Numbered from the stretch's first letter, positions 45,963-57,375 are shown. The stretch is 64,000 bases of DNA from Rana temporaria (GCF_905171775.1 NC_053492.1:295531934-295595933), one strand, 5' to 3'. The notes: a model not told the origin generated them from the letters alone. Numbers and translations: made by a program.

Positions 45963-46707
45963 TTAACCTGTTGCAGACCAGCCGCTGTCATTATACGGCG
46001 ACAGGATAGCACGGCTGCGCAAACCTCTGTAGGTGTACGTTGGCCACTTTAAGAGCTGTGGGAGGCACGTACGGGGGGCCGCAGCGTGACGCTGGAGCCG
46101 ATGCGCGTGGCTTCCGGCTGCCATTTGTCTGCTGGCCATTCGCAATCGCTCCACAGAGAGCCAGAACGGGGGTCTGTTGATGTAAACCAGTCAGGAACAG
46201 CGATCTCTCTCCTCTTCCATCCTCCCACAGTAGTTGAAAACACCTCCCAGAGAACACCGTGATCACCCCCTAGTGTTAACCCCTTCCCTGCCAGTGACAT
46301 TTACACAGTAATTAGTGAATTTTTTTAGCACTGATCGCTGTATAAACATCAATGGTCCCAAAAAAGTGTCAGATCTCTCTGCCGCAATCCTGCTAAAAAT
46401 CGCAGATCGCCAACATTACAAGTAAAAAAGTTTTTATAAAAATGCCATAAATATATTTTGTAGACGCTATAACTTTTGCGCAAACCAATCAATATACACT
46501 TATTGCGATTGTTTTACCAAAAATATGTAGAAGAATACATATTGGCCCAAACTGATGAAGAAATTTGGGGGGGGGGGGGGTTATACATTTTTGGCATATT
46601 TATTTTTTTTAAAAAATACGCGTTTTTTTTTGTTTACAAAGCAAAAAATAAAAACCGCAAAAAATGGCCTGGTCAGGAAGTGGGTAAATCCGTCCAGAGC
46701 TGGTTAA
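45963..46707. mobile_element. TTAA-type element inside the LINE RT gene
   Basis: TTAACCTGTTGCAGACC at the left and CCAGAGCTGGTTAA at the right. The interior has the CCCTAGTGTTAACCCCTTC, TTTGCGCAAACCAATCA and AAAACCGCAAAAA blocks of the family. Removing it with one TTAA restores the LINE reading WQIKFNTEKCKVMHF across the join, which shows the TTAA duplication directly. Confidence 0.8.
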
Positions 46708-47234
46708 ACTTAATTTGCCATGTAGTAGCTCACTCCATTAATTTATTCAGGTCCTCTTGCAAAGTTTATATATCCTGCTGTGTTATTGGCCTGAAAATTT
46801 TTGTGTCGTGAGCAAACACTGAGATCAAGCTATTTATCCCATCCTCTATATAATTTCTAAACAAATAAAACATAATTGGTCCGAGGACAGAGCCCTGGGG
46901 TAACCAACTAACTACTCTAGACCATTTTGAGTATACGTTATTTATCACAACCCTTTGGACACGCCCCCCATAGCCAGTTTTCTATCCAGATAATTAGAGA
47001 GCGTCCTGACTATCCTCTAGTCCAAGGAAGGGGGACACTCCACACCAGGGAGAAAGCCATCAGCAAATACTTGGATACAGTCCTTTATCATCCCCTCAAA
47101 TAGTTTACAAACTATCGACGTTAGACCGACAGGCCCATAGTCCCCAGGAATAGATCTCTGTCCTTTTTATAATATTGGTATCACGGGGGCTTTTTGCCAA
47201 TCAGCTGGTACCAATCATGTCAGTATGCTGTCCA

Positions 47235-47528
47235 TAGAGTCAGGACGCTCTCTACGTTGCAGATAGAGAAAGGAGCTGTGTGTTAGTGGGCGTCCTGACT
47301 CTCCTGTATTCCAAGGGAGGGGGTCGAGCATGAAACTCCACTCCAGGGAGAAAGCCTTGCATTACTGTGTGGAGTTACAGACAGAAGAACAGGAAGAGAG
47401 GATTTCTCAGAAGAAATAAGGACATTTAAAAGCAAAACCGAAGGATGAGGTAAGTGAAGGAGGACTGCACTAAGGTAAAAGGAAGCTATTTAGGAAAAAC
47501 ATTTTTTACCTTTACAACCCCTTTAAAA
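47235..47528. mobile_element. possible insert between LINE ORF1 and ORF2
   Basis: It ends TTTACAACCCCTTTAAAAG, like the right end of the 8952-9213 family. A segment (GTCCTGACTCTCCTGTATTC..CTCCACTCCAGGGAGAAAGCC, 47290-47356) is partly repeated at 47000-47060. The left border is unclear. Confidence 0.4.
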
Positions 47529-47529
47529 G

Positions 47530-48125
47530 CCCTTCCAACTTTGTGGCCATCTTTTTTTTCCCAATAGAGCTGTACCATCCCCATTAGGGTGCAGCCCGTC
47601 TTTACTAAAGAGCCAGTAACCGACTGCAAAGTCATCCCAGTTCTCCAGGAACCCGAACCCCTTTTTTCCTACACCAGTTCCTCAGCCACTTGTTCAGTTC
47701 CCTAATCTCCTGCTGTCTCTCTGGTGAGGCACAGGTAGTATTACATAGAAAAACATATTGGCGGTCCTTCTCAATCTATTCCCTAAAATAATTTTTTAGG
47801 ACTCTCTACCTTACTCTCACGTTGTCATTGGTGCCAACGTGTAATATGACAGCCTCCTCAGCCCCACCCAATAATCTGTCCAACCGATCCACGATGAGCC
47901 GAACCTGAGAGCACGGTAAACATAATACTGTTTGGCGACCACTTATTTTTTTTTTTACAGATTGCTCAACCCTGGTGGATCCTTGTGGAATCTGGAAATC
48001 ACTACAGTAGACACTGCTACTACAGTGATTTCCACTAGCTTGCAGGCCCTGTTCCGAGGCTGCTTTGCTGCTACCTAGTGAACACAGGGAGTCACTCTCT
48101 TGGTATGGGTGCACAGAAAACATTC
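47530..48125 (-). pseudogene. CR1-like LINE ORF1 with SGNH esterase domain
   Basis: On the minus strand it reads SQVRLIVDRLDRLLGGAEEA then VILHVGTNDN, the third SGNH block, and after frame changes WLFSKDGLHPNGDGTALLG, the catalytic D..H block. ORF1 esterases of this type are known in CR1-like LINEs of vertebrates. Stops between the blocks make it a pseudogene. Its place upstream of the RT pieces on the same strand supports a single LINE. Confidence 0.65.
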
Positions 48126-48439
48126 AATTTTCTTAATAAATGCTGATTGAACAAGATGGAGAAGTGGAGGGTGATACCCCCATCTCAATACTGGGCTAAA
48201 TGTCATCTGTGTTGAGCGAGCAACTTCCTGTGTTCATTAAGCAGCCGTAGCCGCTCAGCACTGGACCTGGAAGATAGCACCAATCACTGTGATAGTGGCT
48301 ATTACAACAGCAATTTTCAGCTTCCACAGCAACGTATGGCATATGCATACTTTCATTGGTTCAAGCTATGCCAATGTAACTTGTCATTTCAGTACAGTCT
48401 AAACATGACAGCAACTCCTCAGACATGAAGACACTCTAG
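48126..48439. other. no gene recognised
   Basis: Possibly the LINE 5' end continues for some bases. Nothing else is supported. Confidence 0.3.
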
Positions 48440-48615
48440 ATCAGTGGTGTCCAAACTGCGACCCTTTGCTTGCTTTTATCAGGCCCTTGGGGCATTATTC
48501 CCCCCACTGTCAGCAACAGTGGGCATAGTTGTTGACACTGACAGCACAGCACCATTCCTCCTACTGACACCAATGATGGGACATTATTCCTCCCAATGAC
48601 ACAACATTGAGGCAC
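48440..48615. mobile_element. hAT-like MITE, truncated
   Basis: Begins AGATCAGTGGTGTCCAAACT, the usual hAT-type end, and has several TCCTCCTACTGACA / ATTATTCCCCCCACTG internal repeats. The right part is replaced by the Tc1-like element that starts at 48618. Confidence 0.5.
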
Positions 48616-48617
48616 TA

Positions 48618-50162
48618 CAGTGCTTTGAAAAAGTATTTATACCACTTGAAATTTACCACATTTTGTCATGTTGCAACCAAAAACGTAAATGTATTTTATT
48701 GGGATTTTATGTGATAGACCAACACAAAGTGGAACATAATTGTGCAGTGGAAGGAAAATGATAAATATTTTTCATTTTTTTTTTTACAAATATCTGAAAA
48801 GTGTGGCATGCATTTGCATTTAGCCCCCCCTGAGTCAATACTTTGTAGAACCACCTTTCGCTGCCATTACAGCTGCAAGTCTTTTTTTGGGGTATGTCTC
48901 CACGAGCTTTGCACATTTGGAGTGTCACATTTTTGCCCATTCTTCTTTGCAAAATAGCTCAGATTCTGTCAGATTGGATGAAGAGCATCTGTGAACAGCA
49001 ATTTTCAAGTCTTGCCACATATTCTCAATTGGATTTAGGTCTGGACTTTGACTGGGCCATTCTAACACATAAATATGCTTTGATCTAAACCATTCCATTG
49101 TAGCTTTGGCTGTATGTTTAGGGTCATTGCCCTGCTGAAAGGTGAACCTCTGCCCCAGTCTCAAGTCTGGGGCAGAGGTTCACAGGTTTTCTTCTAAGAT
49201 TGCCCTGTATTTGGCTCCATCTATCCTCCCATCAACTTTGACCAGCTTTCCTATCCCTGTTGAGGTAAAGCATCCCCACAATATTATGCGGCCACCACCA
49301 TGTTTCACATTGGGGATGGTGTTTTCAGGGTGATGTGTAGTGTCAGTTTTCCGCCACACATAGCATTTTGCTTTTGGGTCAGGTCTGCCACATGTTTACT
49401 GTGTCCCCCACATGACTACTCGCAAACTGGACTTCTTATGGCTTTCATCTTGCCACTCTTCCATAAAAGCCAGATTTGTTGAGTGAACAACTAATAGTTG
49501 CCCTGTGGACTGATTCTCCCACCTGAGCTGTGGATCTCTGCCGCTCCTCCAGAGTTACCATGGGCCTCTTAGCTGCTTTTCTGATTAATGCTCTCCTTGC
49601 CTAGCCTGTCAGTTTAGGTGGACAGTCATGTCTTGGTAGGTTTAAAGTTGTGCCATACTCTTCCATTTTCAGGTGATGGATTGAACAGTGCTCTTTGAGA
49701 TGGTCAAAGCTTGGGATATTTTCTTATAACATAACCCTGCTTTAAACTTCTCCACAACTTTATCCCTGATGGTGTGTGCCTTGGCTTTCATAATGCTGTT
49801 TGTTCACTAAAGGTTCTCTAACAAATCTCCGAGGGCTTCACAGAAGAGCTGTATTTAAGCTGAGAATAAATTACACACAGGTGTACTCCATTTACTAATT
49901 ATGTGACTTCTAAAGGCAATTGGCTCCACTAGATTTTAGTTGGGGGGTATCAGAGTAAAGGGGGCTAAATGCAAATGCCTGTCACACTTTTCAGATATTT
50001 ATTTGTAAAAAATTGAAATCAATCTATCATTTTCCTTCCACATTAGGTGCCACTTTGTGTTGGTCTATCACATAAAATACCAATATATTTACATTTTTGG
50101 TTGTAACATAACAAAATGTGGAAAATGTAAGGGGTGTGAATACTTTTTCAATACACTTACTG
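48618..50162 (-). mobile_element. Tc1-like element, full length but dead
   Basis: The left end CAGTGCTTTGAAAAAGTAT and right end ATACTTTTTCAATACACTTA are inverted (imperfect) and flanked by TA at 48616-48617 and 50163-50164. Subterminal copies of TTATGTGATAGACCAACACA / TGTTGGTCTATCACATAA are perfectly inverted (48709 and 50058). Length about 1.55 kb, standard for the family. Confidence 0.8.
48925..49800 (-). pseudogene. Tc1-like transposase, catalytic Asp replaced by Gly
   Basis: The last 240 bases form an open frame: RLGQRFTFQQGNDPKHTAKA then VLEWPSQSPDLNPIENMW. In active relatives the first residue of D-N-D-P-K-H is the second catalytic Asp; here it is Gly. The Glu of PIENMW is kept, 34 residues between as in DD34E. 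Upstream sequence to about 49800 is readable only in pieces with stops (HGGGRIILWGCF-like region and helix-turn-helix region). Confidence 0.75.
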
Positions 50163-50474
50163 TATATTTGGAAATTTTTCTCTGTCAAACATTGTTGGCG
50201 AGTGCAATAAAGTATTCTTTGCACTCATTTTTCTTAGTAGTTAGCACAAACACAGTTTTTATGCCAAATTTGCAAATCCTGGCAACTTGCACAGATACTT
50301 ACCGTGACCCTATAGAGACTTTAAAGGATAGTTTTACAATGTAAAAGCCATATGCTACCAACACACACTTAACAAAAAACACAGAAATTAACCCATCTTG
50401 TTGGGAAAGATCTGTAGTGCCAGAACTTCCAGGGCCACTGAAGCCAGTTCTTGCTTTATTGCCTTGATCAATCA

Positions 50475-51338
50475 TTAACCCCCCTGGCGGTATTCCCGAG
50501 CGTGACTCGGGGTGGATTTTTTGTGCTAAAAATCGGTATCCCCGAGTCACGCTCGGGGTAGCTATGCAGAGCCTGCAGCGCGCGCTGGCTTACCTTGTTC
50601 CTGGATCCAGCGATGCCACCGCGCTGTGTGAGCGAGCGGGACCTCGCTCGATTCACACAGTGTCCCCGTGTGCCGTCGATCTCCGTTCCCTGCGACGTTA
50701 CGACGCACGGGGGCAGAGATCGGCGCCAAATTCAAAAAAGTAAACACTATACATACAGTATACTGTAATCTTATAGATTACAGTACTGTATGTAAAAAAT
50801 ACACACCCCCCTTGTCCCTAGTGGTCTGCCCAGTGTCCTACATGTTCTTTTATATAATAAAAACTGTTTTCTCCCTGCAAACTGTAGATTGTCCATAGCA
50901 ACCAAAAGTGTCCCTTTATGTCAAAAATGGTTTTAGAGCAGCTAGAAAACAGCGATAATAAATTATAATCACTTGCAGAATTGAGCGATAGCGATTTGTG
51001 GGGAAATTAGTCATAAAAAAAAAAGAAAAAATAATGACAGCGACAATTCTGCAACTGAGCAAATTTCTGTGATTTTGAGTTGATTACATTATTGAATAAT
51101 TTTTATTAGAATTATATTATAATTTGTTATAATTATTTATTATATTATAATTTATAATTTTGTTTTTAAAAAAATGTCATACCCGGGATGCCTATTAGAG
51201 ACTCTTGTTTGGACAGATTTAAGTGAGTTATTCTTAAGAATTACAGGCCTACAGTATAAAACGCCAAATTTCCTTGCAAATAATGGTACCGCTTTCAGCA
51301 CCTTTTTTCTGAAATAATCATACCGCCAGGGAGGTTAA
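50475..51338. mobile_element. piggyBac-type non-autonomous element, CCCCTGGCGGTAT ends
   Basis: TTAA at 50475-50478 and 51335-51338, with ends CCCCCCTGGCGGTAT and ATACCGCCAGGGAGG inverted. The left subterminal region has a strong hairpin CCCGAGCGTGACTCGGGG / CCCCGAGTCACGCTCGGGG. The right third (51060-51230), including TCATACCCGGGATG and CTCTTGTTTGGAC, matches the tail of the piggyBac transposase copy at 57376-58506 and 63952-64000, which suggests that the two belong to one family. Confidence 0.8.
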
Positions 51339-52279
51339 TGTCATGGTCTTTGACATGCAGAAATAGGGATTTTGAACGTAGATGGGGTTTTCCTAGCTGC
51401 CCTTTGAACTTTTACAAGCAAACAGGGTTTCAGTCTGCCTGTACATCATACACAGAACATTTTGGCTTCAATATTCAAAGACCATTCAGGGTTTTCAAAG
51501 GTGAAAGCAAAAGAAAATTTACAGGCTAAAAAATAAAAAAATAATAAAAAAAAAATCTACGAGCAATGTGAACATTCAGGCAGAGTAGACATCAACAAAA
51601 AGGTAACTGAATTACACGAAATGTCCTAAAACTAAAGAATCATAGTCGAGGTTAAAAAAATGGATAACTATAACATGTTCCCAAGTTTTATAAAACAAAC
51701 ATTAACAGGAAAGTGGTTTTATTAACCACTTGCTTACTGGGCACATATACCCCCTTCCTGACCAGAGGACTTTTTGCGATTCGGCACTGCGTCGCTTTAA
51801 CTGACAATTGCGCGGTCGTGCGACGTGGCTCCTAAATAAAATGGACGTCCTTTTTTCCCACAAATAGAGCTTTCATTTGGTGGTATTTCATCACCTCTGC
51901 ATTTTTTTTTTTTGCGCTATAAACAAAAATAGAGCGACAATTTTGAAAATAAATAAATACATTTTTACTTGTTGCTATAATAAATAGCTCAATTTCCCCC
52001 CCCCCCCCCCCCAGTTTAAGCCGATACGTATTCTACATATTTTTGGTAAAAAAAAAAAAAATCGCAATAAGCGACTGGTTTGCGCAAAAGTTTTAGCGCC
52101 TACAAAATAGGGGACAGAATTATTTTTTTATTTATTTTTTACTAGTAATGGCGGCGATCTGCGATTTTTATCGGTACTGCGACATTATGACAGACACATC
52201 GGACACTTTTGACACATTTTTGGCACCATTCACATTTATACTGCGATCAGTGCTATAAATATGCACTAATTACTGTATA

Positions 52280-53842
52280 CAGGGAGTGCAGAATTATTAG
52301 GCAAATTAGTATTTTGACCACATCATCCTCTTTATGCATGTTGTCTTACTCCAAGCTGTATAGGCTCGAAAGCCTACTACCAATTAAGCATATTAGGTGA
52401 TGTGCATCTCTGTAATGAGAAGGTGTGTGGTCTAATGACATCAACACCCTATATCAGGTGTGCATAATTATTAGTCAACTTCCTTTCCTTTGGCAAAATG
52501 GGTTAAAAGAAGGACTTGACAGGCTCAGAAAAGTCAAAAATAGTGAGATATCTTGCAGAGGGATGCAGCACTCTTAAAATTGCAAAGCTTCTGAAGCGTG
52601 ATCATCGAACAATCAAGCGTTTCATTCAAAATAGTCAACAGGGTCGCAAGAAGCATGTGGAAAAACCAAGGCGCAAAATAACTGCCCATGAACTGAGAAA
52701 AGTCAAGCGTGCAGCTGCCAAGATGCCACTTGCCACCAGTTTGGCCATATTTCAGAGCTGCAACATCACTGGAGTGCCCAAAAGCACAAGGTGTGCAATA
52801 CTCAGAGACATGGCCAAGGTAAGAAAGGCTGAAAGACGACCACCACTGACCAAGACACACAAGCTGAAACGTCAAGACTGGGCCAAGAAATATCTCAAGA
52901 ATGATTTTTCTAAGGTTTTATGGACTGCTGAAATGAGAGTGAGTCTTGTTGGGCCAGATGGATGGGCCCGTGGCTGGATTGGTAAAGGGAAGAGAGCTTC
53001 AGTCCGACTCAGACGCCAGCAAGGTGGAGGTGGAGTACTAATTTGGTCTGGTATCATCAAAGATGAGCTTGTGGGGCCTTTTCGGGTTGAGGATGGAGTC
53101 AAGCTCAACTCCCAGTCCTACTGCCAGTTTCTGGAAGACACCTTCTTCAAGCAGTGGTACAGGAAGAAGTCTGCATCCTTCAAGAAAACCATGATTTTCA
53201 TGCAGGACAATGCTCCATCACATGCGTCCAAGTACTCCACAGCGTGGCTGGCAAGAAAGGGTATAAAAGAAGAAAAACTAATGACATGGCCTCCTTGTTC
53301 ACCTGATCTGAACCCCATTGAGAACCTGTGGTCCATCATCAAATGTGAGATTTACAAGGAGGGAAAACAGTACACCTCTCTGAACAGTGTCTGGGAGGCT
53401 GTGGTTGCTGCTGCACGCAATGTTGATGGTGAACAGATCAAAACACTGACAGAATCCATGGATGGCAGGCTTTTGAGTGTCCTTGCAAAGAAAGGTGGCT
53501 ATATTGGTCACTGATTTGTTTTTGTTTTGTTTTTGAATGTCAGAAATGTATATTTGTGAATGTTGAGATGTTATATTGGTTTCACTGGTAAAAATAAATA
53601 ATTGAAATGGGTATATATATATTTTTTGTTAAGTTGCCTAATAATTATGCACAATAATAGTCACCTGCACACACAGATATCCCCCTAAAATAGCTAAAAC
53701 TAAAAACAAACTAAAAACTACTTCCAAAAATATTCAGCTTTGATATTAATGAGTTTTTTGGGTTCATTGAGAACATGGTTGTTGTTCAATAATAAAATTA
53801 ATCCTCAAAAATACAACTTGCCTAATAATTCTGCACTCCCTG
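52280..53842 (+). mobile_element. DD37E Tc1/mariner element, nearly intact
   Basis: The ends CAGGGAGTGCAGAATTATTA and TAATAATTCTGCACTCCCTG are perfect 25-base inverted repeats (only 20 shown), flanked by TA on both sides. A second inverted pair (GTGCATAATTATTAGTCAAC at 52459 and TTGCCTAATAATTATGCAC at 53633) gives an IR/DR layout. Length is 1563 bases. It carries a transposase gene with one frame. The perfect ends and the clean target site point to a young insertion. Confidence 0.92.
52498..53514 (+). pseudogene. DD37E Tc1/mariner transposase with two inactivating changes
   Basis: From the usual ATG at 52498 the third codon is TAA (probably from AAA, since KKDLTGSEKSK follows in frame), so only TTG at 52516 or later starts remain. 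From there 332 codons are open to the stop. Residues 1-110 (counted from 52516) have two helix-turn-helix segments (TLKIAKLLKRDHRTIKRFI) that bind the ends. In the DDE domain the second Asp is in MQDNAPSHASKYS (residue 231) and the Glu in SPDLNPIENLW (residue 269), 37 residues between. The first Asp, expected in LWTDE, is Ala in LWTAE (residue 138, codon GCT). The copy is therefore predicted to bind but not cut. C-terminus KKGGYIGH is complete. Confidence 0.9.
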
Positions 53843-54250
53843 TAAATGTGACTGGCATTGAAGGGGTTAACACTAGGGGGTGAGGGAGGGGTTAAATGTG
53901 TACCTTACTAACTGGTGGGGGGGGGGGAGACTGACTGAGGGAGGTTACCGATCTGTGTCCCTATGTACAAGAGACACAGATCGGTCTCCTCTCTCCCTGA
54001 CAGGACGTGGATCTGTGTGTTTACACACACAGATCCACGTCCTTGTCTCTGTAACCGTCGATCGCGGGAGCCTGGTGGCCATCGAGTCCGCCAGGCACGC
54101 GCATCTGCATCCCAGTGATGTGGCTGGCACGCGCTCGCGCGCCCCCCCCCAGTGGCCAGGAGGAGCGGAGGCCGTAAAAACACGGCGGCTCAGAGAAGTA
54201 GAACCACCCTGCGGCCGTATAAAGTCGTGCGGCCGTCGGGGAGTGGTTAA

Positions 54251-56211
54251 AAACAAGCAAAAATCAGTTTAAAGACATCCAAATTCTTCATGTTCACACT
54301 CCTTCATAGACTTTGACAACTGTTTCCTGCAGACTTTGAATCATCTATAACTAACAGAGGATTCCTAGTGTGGGCACCCGGCCATGACAGCTTTCAGCTT
54401 CACAGCCAGGCACTCGCTGCGCTCTATGAGTGGTCAGGCGATCGCCTGGGACCTGTCACATGAAGCCCCCACACCCCCCAAAAAAAATTACATGCCATGT
54501 AAGGGGGCAAAGAGTGGTTTAAGCGGAAGTTCCACTTTTGGGTGGAACTCTGCTTTAAGTGATTAAAAGAAGTAATGTTTTTTTTGTTTTGTTTTTCGGA
54601 TTCATACTTAGCTAAGTGGATGCAGAATCGGTCCAATGCTGCATCTGTCCCCCATCACCTCTAATACTAAGAACCCAGCGATTGCTCGGTTCTCACAGCT
54701 CCCCAAGCAGAGAGCTGGTGATTGTCAGTCATAGCTCTCTGCTCTGCCCCTCCTCGCTCACTTACTCACTGAACTGCAACTAAATTTATAACATTTGTAT
54801 AGTGGTTTTTTTTTACTTGTTTTGGTTGCTATTCTGTCTCTATCATTTAAAAACACATAGACCTTTTTATTTCTTTGCAAGTGGGCAAACTTACAAAATC
54901 TGCAGGGGATTAAATAATTATTTTCCCCAGTGTATATGTTCCAAGTATATCATCCTGATCTGTAGCCACTGTATGCTTGTTGAAATACGTGTAAAAAGTC
55001 AATAATTTCCATGGAGTGTACTTACTTTTTCATACAACTGTATATACCAGGGGTATAAGACAAACAAGCAAACACCCTCATTAAGTTCAGTGGCAATAAG
55101 ACGGAATACAAACTCACAATACTTTGTATTATTGAAAAAGGACAGTCTTTTCTCCACAAAGCAGGCTGTTAAACAACAACACTGCAGAAGCAGTGCAGAA
55201 AGGAAAAAATTATTACATTTCATTATATGTGCATGTTAAATTCTAATATTCCATTTCTTAGTGTAAACTTGAAGGAACAAAATTCTTCTAAAACTCAGGA
55301 TATCCAGTTTGTGACTAGCTGGTTTCATATTCAATACTCTCCTCTTTGAACTACCGCTGTTCACTGTGAAATATTACTTCCCAATGCCATCTGGTCACTT
55401 TCGTTATTCCTGTTATTATGAAAATTGCTATTTTTCTGTCAATAAGAAAATATATATTTTATTTTAAACTAAAATTTAATTATATTCAACCATAAATCTC
55501 AAGCCATCCACGTAAATAATCTGAAAACAAGAACTTACAAGTAATCTAACTGACCAGAAGATGGTGCTAAAGGGCTTCATTCTGAGAAAGCACCAAACCT
55601 GTACACAATTCAACTGATCTAGTACAATCCAGACTATTTCCTATGAAACCCATAATTAACACCTCATGTTTTTTCCCTTTTGGTCTCTTCATAATACCAT
55701 TGAAAGTGTTTTATTACATTTGTTTGATAAATACAAAAAAAATCAAAAAAGAAAAAAAACAGAGGATCCTACTAGAAATCCAGTGTTGTGCTTTCTGCAA
55801 TGTTATCAGCCTAGCCCACTTCTTTTCACTACAAAACACCTCCCCAGAAATGGATGGAAATGCGATCATGGGGAGGTGTTCTGAAGTCCTAGTACGACAA
55901 TCCAGCTTCTCCATATACACAGTACAGTGAATGAGCATGATCATCTTAGGACAGGAAACATGTTATTGGAGCAATCACGAGGTAAAATACATTAAAATAT
56001 GCATAAGGGGGAAAAAGAGACTGGCAAGCTGCAATATTTTTTATTAACACACTAACAGGCCTTCAGTTTCAGTGAAATAAGTGATCATATATTTTCTTTC
56101 TAACTCACCAAATCTAACTTTCTTTTACTACTCTATGCAATTAAAAGAATCAGAAAGTAAGGTATATTCTGAGAATAATCTGGAATAGTATATCCACAGT
56201 ATCCCCACATG
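54251..56211. other. no gene recognised
   Basis: A/T-rich. A short AGCGGAAGTTCCACTTTTGG / GGTGGAACTCTGCTTTAA hairpin lies at 54522-54560, which belongs to the 2112/21775 repeat type. Short open frames here show no family features. No exon of HBS1L was recognised. Confidence 0.35.
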
Positions 56212-57190
56212 TTAACCACTTAACCCCCGCACCATATTGCTGCCCAAAGACCAGAGCACTTTTTGCGATTCGGCACTGCGCCGCTTTAACTGACAATTGC
56301 GCGGTCGTGCGACGTGGCTCCCAAACAAAATTGGCGTCCTTTTTTTTTCACAAATAGAGCTTTCTTTTGGTGGTATTTGATCACCTCTGCGGTTTTTATT
56401 TTTTGTGCTATAAACAAAAATAGAGCGACAATTTTGAAAAAAATGAATATTTTTTACTTTTTGCTGTAATAAATATCCCCCAAAAATATATAAAAAACAT
56501 TTTTTTTCCTCAGTTTAGGCCGATACGTATTCTTCTACATATTTTTTGTAAAAAAAAAAAAAAAAAAAAAATCGCAATAAGCGTTTATTGGTTGGTTTGC
56601 GCAAAAGTTATAGCGTTTACAAAATAAGGGATAGTTTTATGGCATTTTTATTAATATATTTTTTTTACTAGTAATGGCGGCGATCAGCGACTTTTTTTCG
56701 GTACTGCGACATTATGGCGGACACTTCGGACACTTTTGACACACTTGACACCATTGGCATTTTTATAGCGATCAGTGCTATAAAAATGCATTGGATTACT
56801 ATAAAAATGCCACTGGCAGTGAAGGGGTTAACACTAGGGGGCGGGGAAGGGGTTAAGTATGTCCCTGGGTGTGTTCTTACTGTGGGGGGGGGGGTGGCCT
56901 CACTAGGGGAAACACTGATCCTCTGTTCATACATTGTATGAACAGAAGATCAGCATTTCCCCTGCTGACAGGACCGAGAGCTGTGTGTTTACACACACAG
57001 CTCCCGGTTCCCACTCTGTAATGAGCAATCGCGGGTGCCCGGCGGCGATCGAGCCCGCCGGGCACACGCACGGGAGTCGGGGGCGAGCGGGGGGTGGCCG
57101 CTCGAAAAGCGGAAGTACAGCTACGGGCTCTCGCCCAGGAGAGCCGACCTGCCGCCGTATAATGACGGTGGCTGGTCGGCTAGTAGTTAA
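56212..57190 (+). mobile_element. complete TTAA-type non-autonomous element
   Basis: TTAACCACTTAACCCCC at the left and GGCTAGTAGTTAA at the right, both with TTAA. The order of internal blocks is that of the copy at 51722, which makes these two and the one at 28877 a good set for a consensus. GGTAGCATTTT-type coding sequence is absent. Hairpins: TTCATACATTGTATGAA at 56924-56942 and GAGCTGTGTGTTTACACACACAGCTC at 56987 (given by position; key part GTGTGTTTACACACAC). Confidence 0.75.
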
Positions 57191-57375
57191 ACCCAAAGAG
57201 TTACAATTCAACTTTGCCTCTTTGAAGATTAAATACATGCATGTCATGCACAGCAGATTAAAAAAGCCTATATGAATCAAGAGGGCATTTAGATTTTAAT
57301 GAGCGGAGGTGGCAGCACGCACACCGAAAAAATGTAATTTAAAAAAAATACTATACTACTGGAATAAACATTTAC

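Larger units (their letters stand above)
45406..47230 (-). pseudogene. CR1-like LINE ORF2 reverse transcriptase (split)
   Basis: On the minus strand the pieces give, in order: GDYGPVGLTSIVCKLFEGMI, which matches NYRPVSLTS; SWLPQGSVLGPIMFYLF, which matches SGVPQGSVLGP; SVFAHDTKIFRPI, the active-site box with ADD changed to AHD; NTEKCKVMHFVGKNI; KDLGVLVEDRLS; and SVAFGVF..ILIKDVLERV-like sequence. The altered active site and stops show it is dead even with the insertions removed. It polymerised LINE cDNA in active relatives. Confidence 0.8.
33726..48125 (-). mobile_element. CR1-like LINE, broken into six pieces by nested insertions
   Basis: Read on the minus strand, the LINE pieces are 48125-47530 (ORF1 esterase), 47230-46708, 45962-45778, 45578-45406 (all ORF2 reverse transcriptase), 37312-36931 and 33752-33726 (3' tail). 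Between them sit three TTAA elements, a DIRS element and a Penelope-like element. At the 45963-46707 insert, removing one TTAA copy and the insert restores an open RT frame across the join. The apurinic endonuclease domain between ORF1 and RT is missing, so the copy was already defective or deleted. Confidence 0.8.
51722..54250 (+). mobile_element. TTAA-type non-autonomous element split by a Tc1/mariner element
   Basis: TTAACCACTTGCTTACTGGG at the left and GGGGAGTGGTTAA at the right. The family blocks GATTCGGCACTGCGTCGC, TTTGCGCTATAAAC, TTTGCGCAAAAG and the CAGGACGTGGATCTGTGTGT hairpin are present. Without the 52280-53842 insert and one TA, the sequence TACTGTATAAATGTGAC is restored, the same as at 29218 read in reverse. 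Confidence 0.8.

Noticed and set aside
48707..49088. Plus-strand open frames
   Set aside because: Shadows of the minus-strand Tc1-like transposase.
26000..57000. 5' HBS1L exons or the large SKI7-like alternative exon
   Set aside because: No minus-strand open frame of the needed length or with recognisable N-terminal HBS1 domain sequence was seen; the region is dominated by mobile elements. Short exons could be missed by eye.
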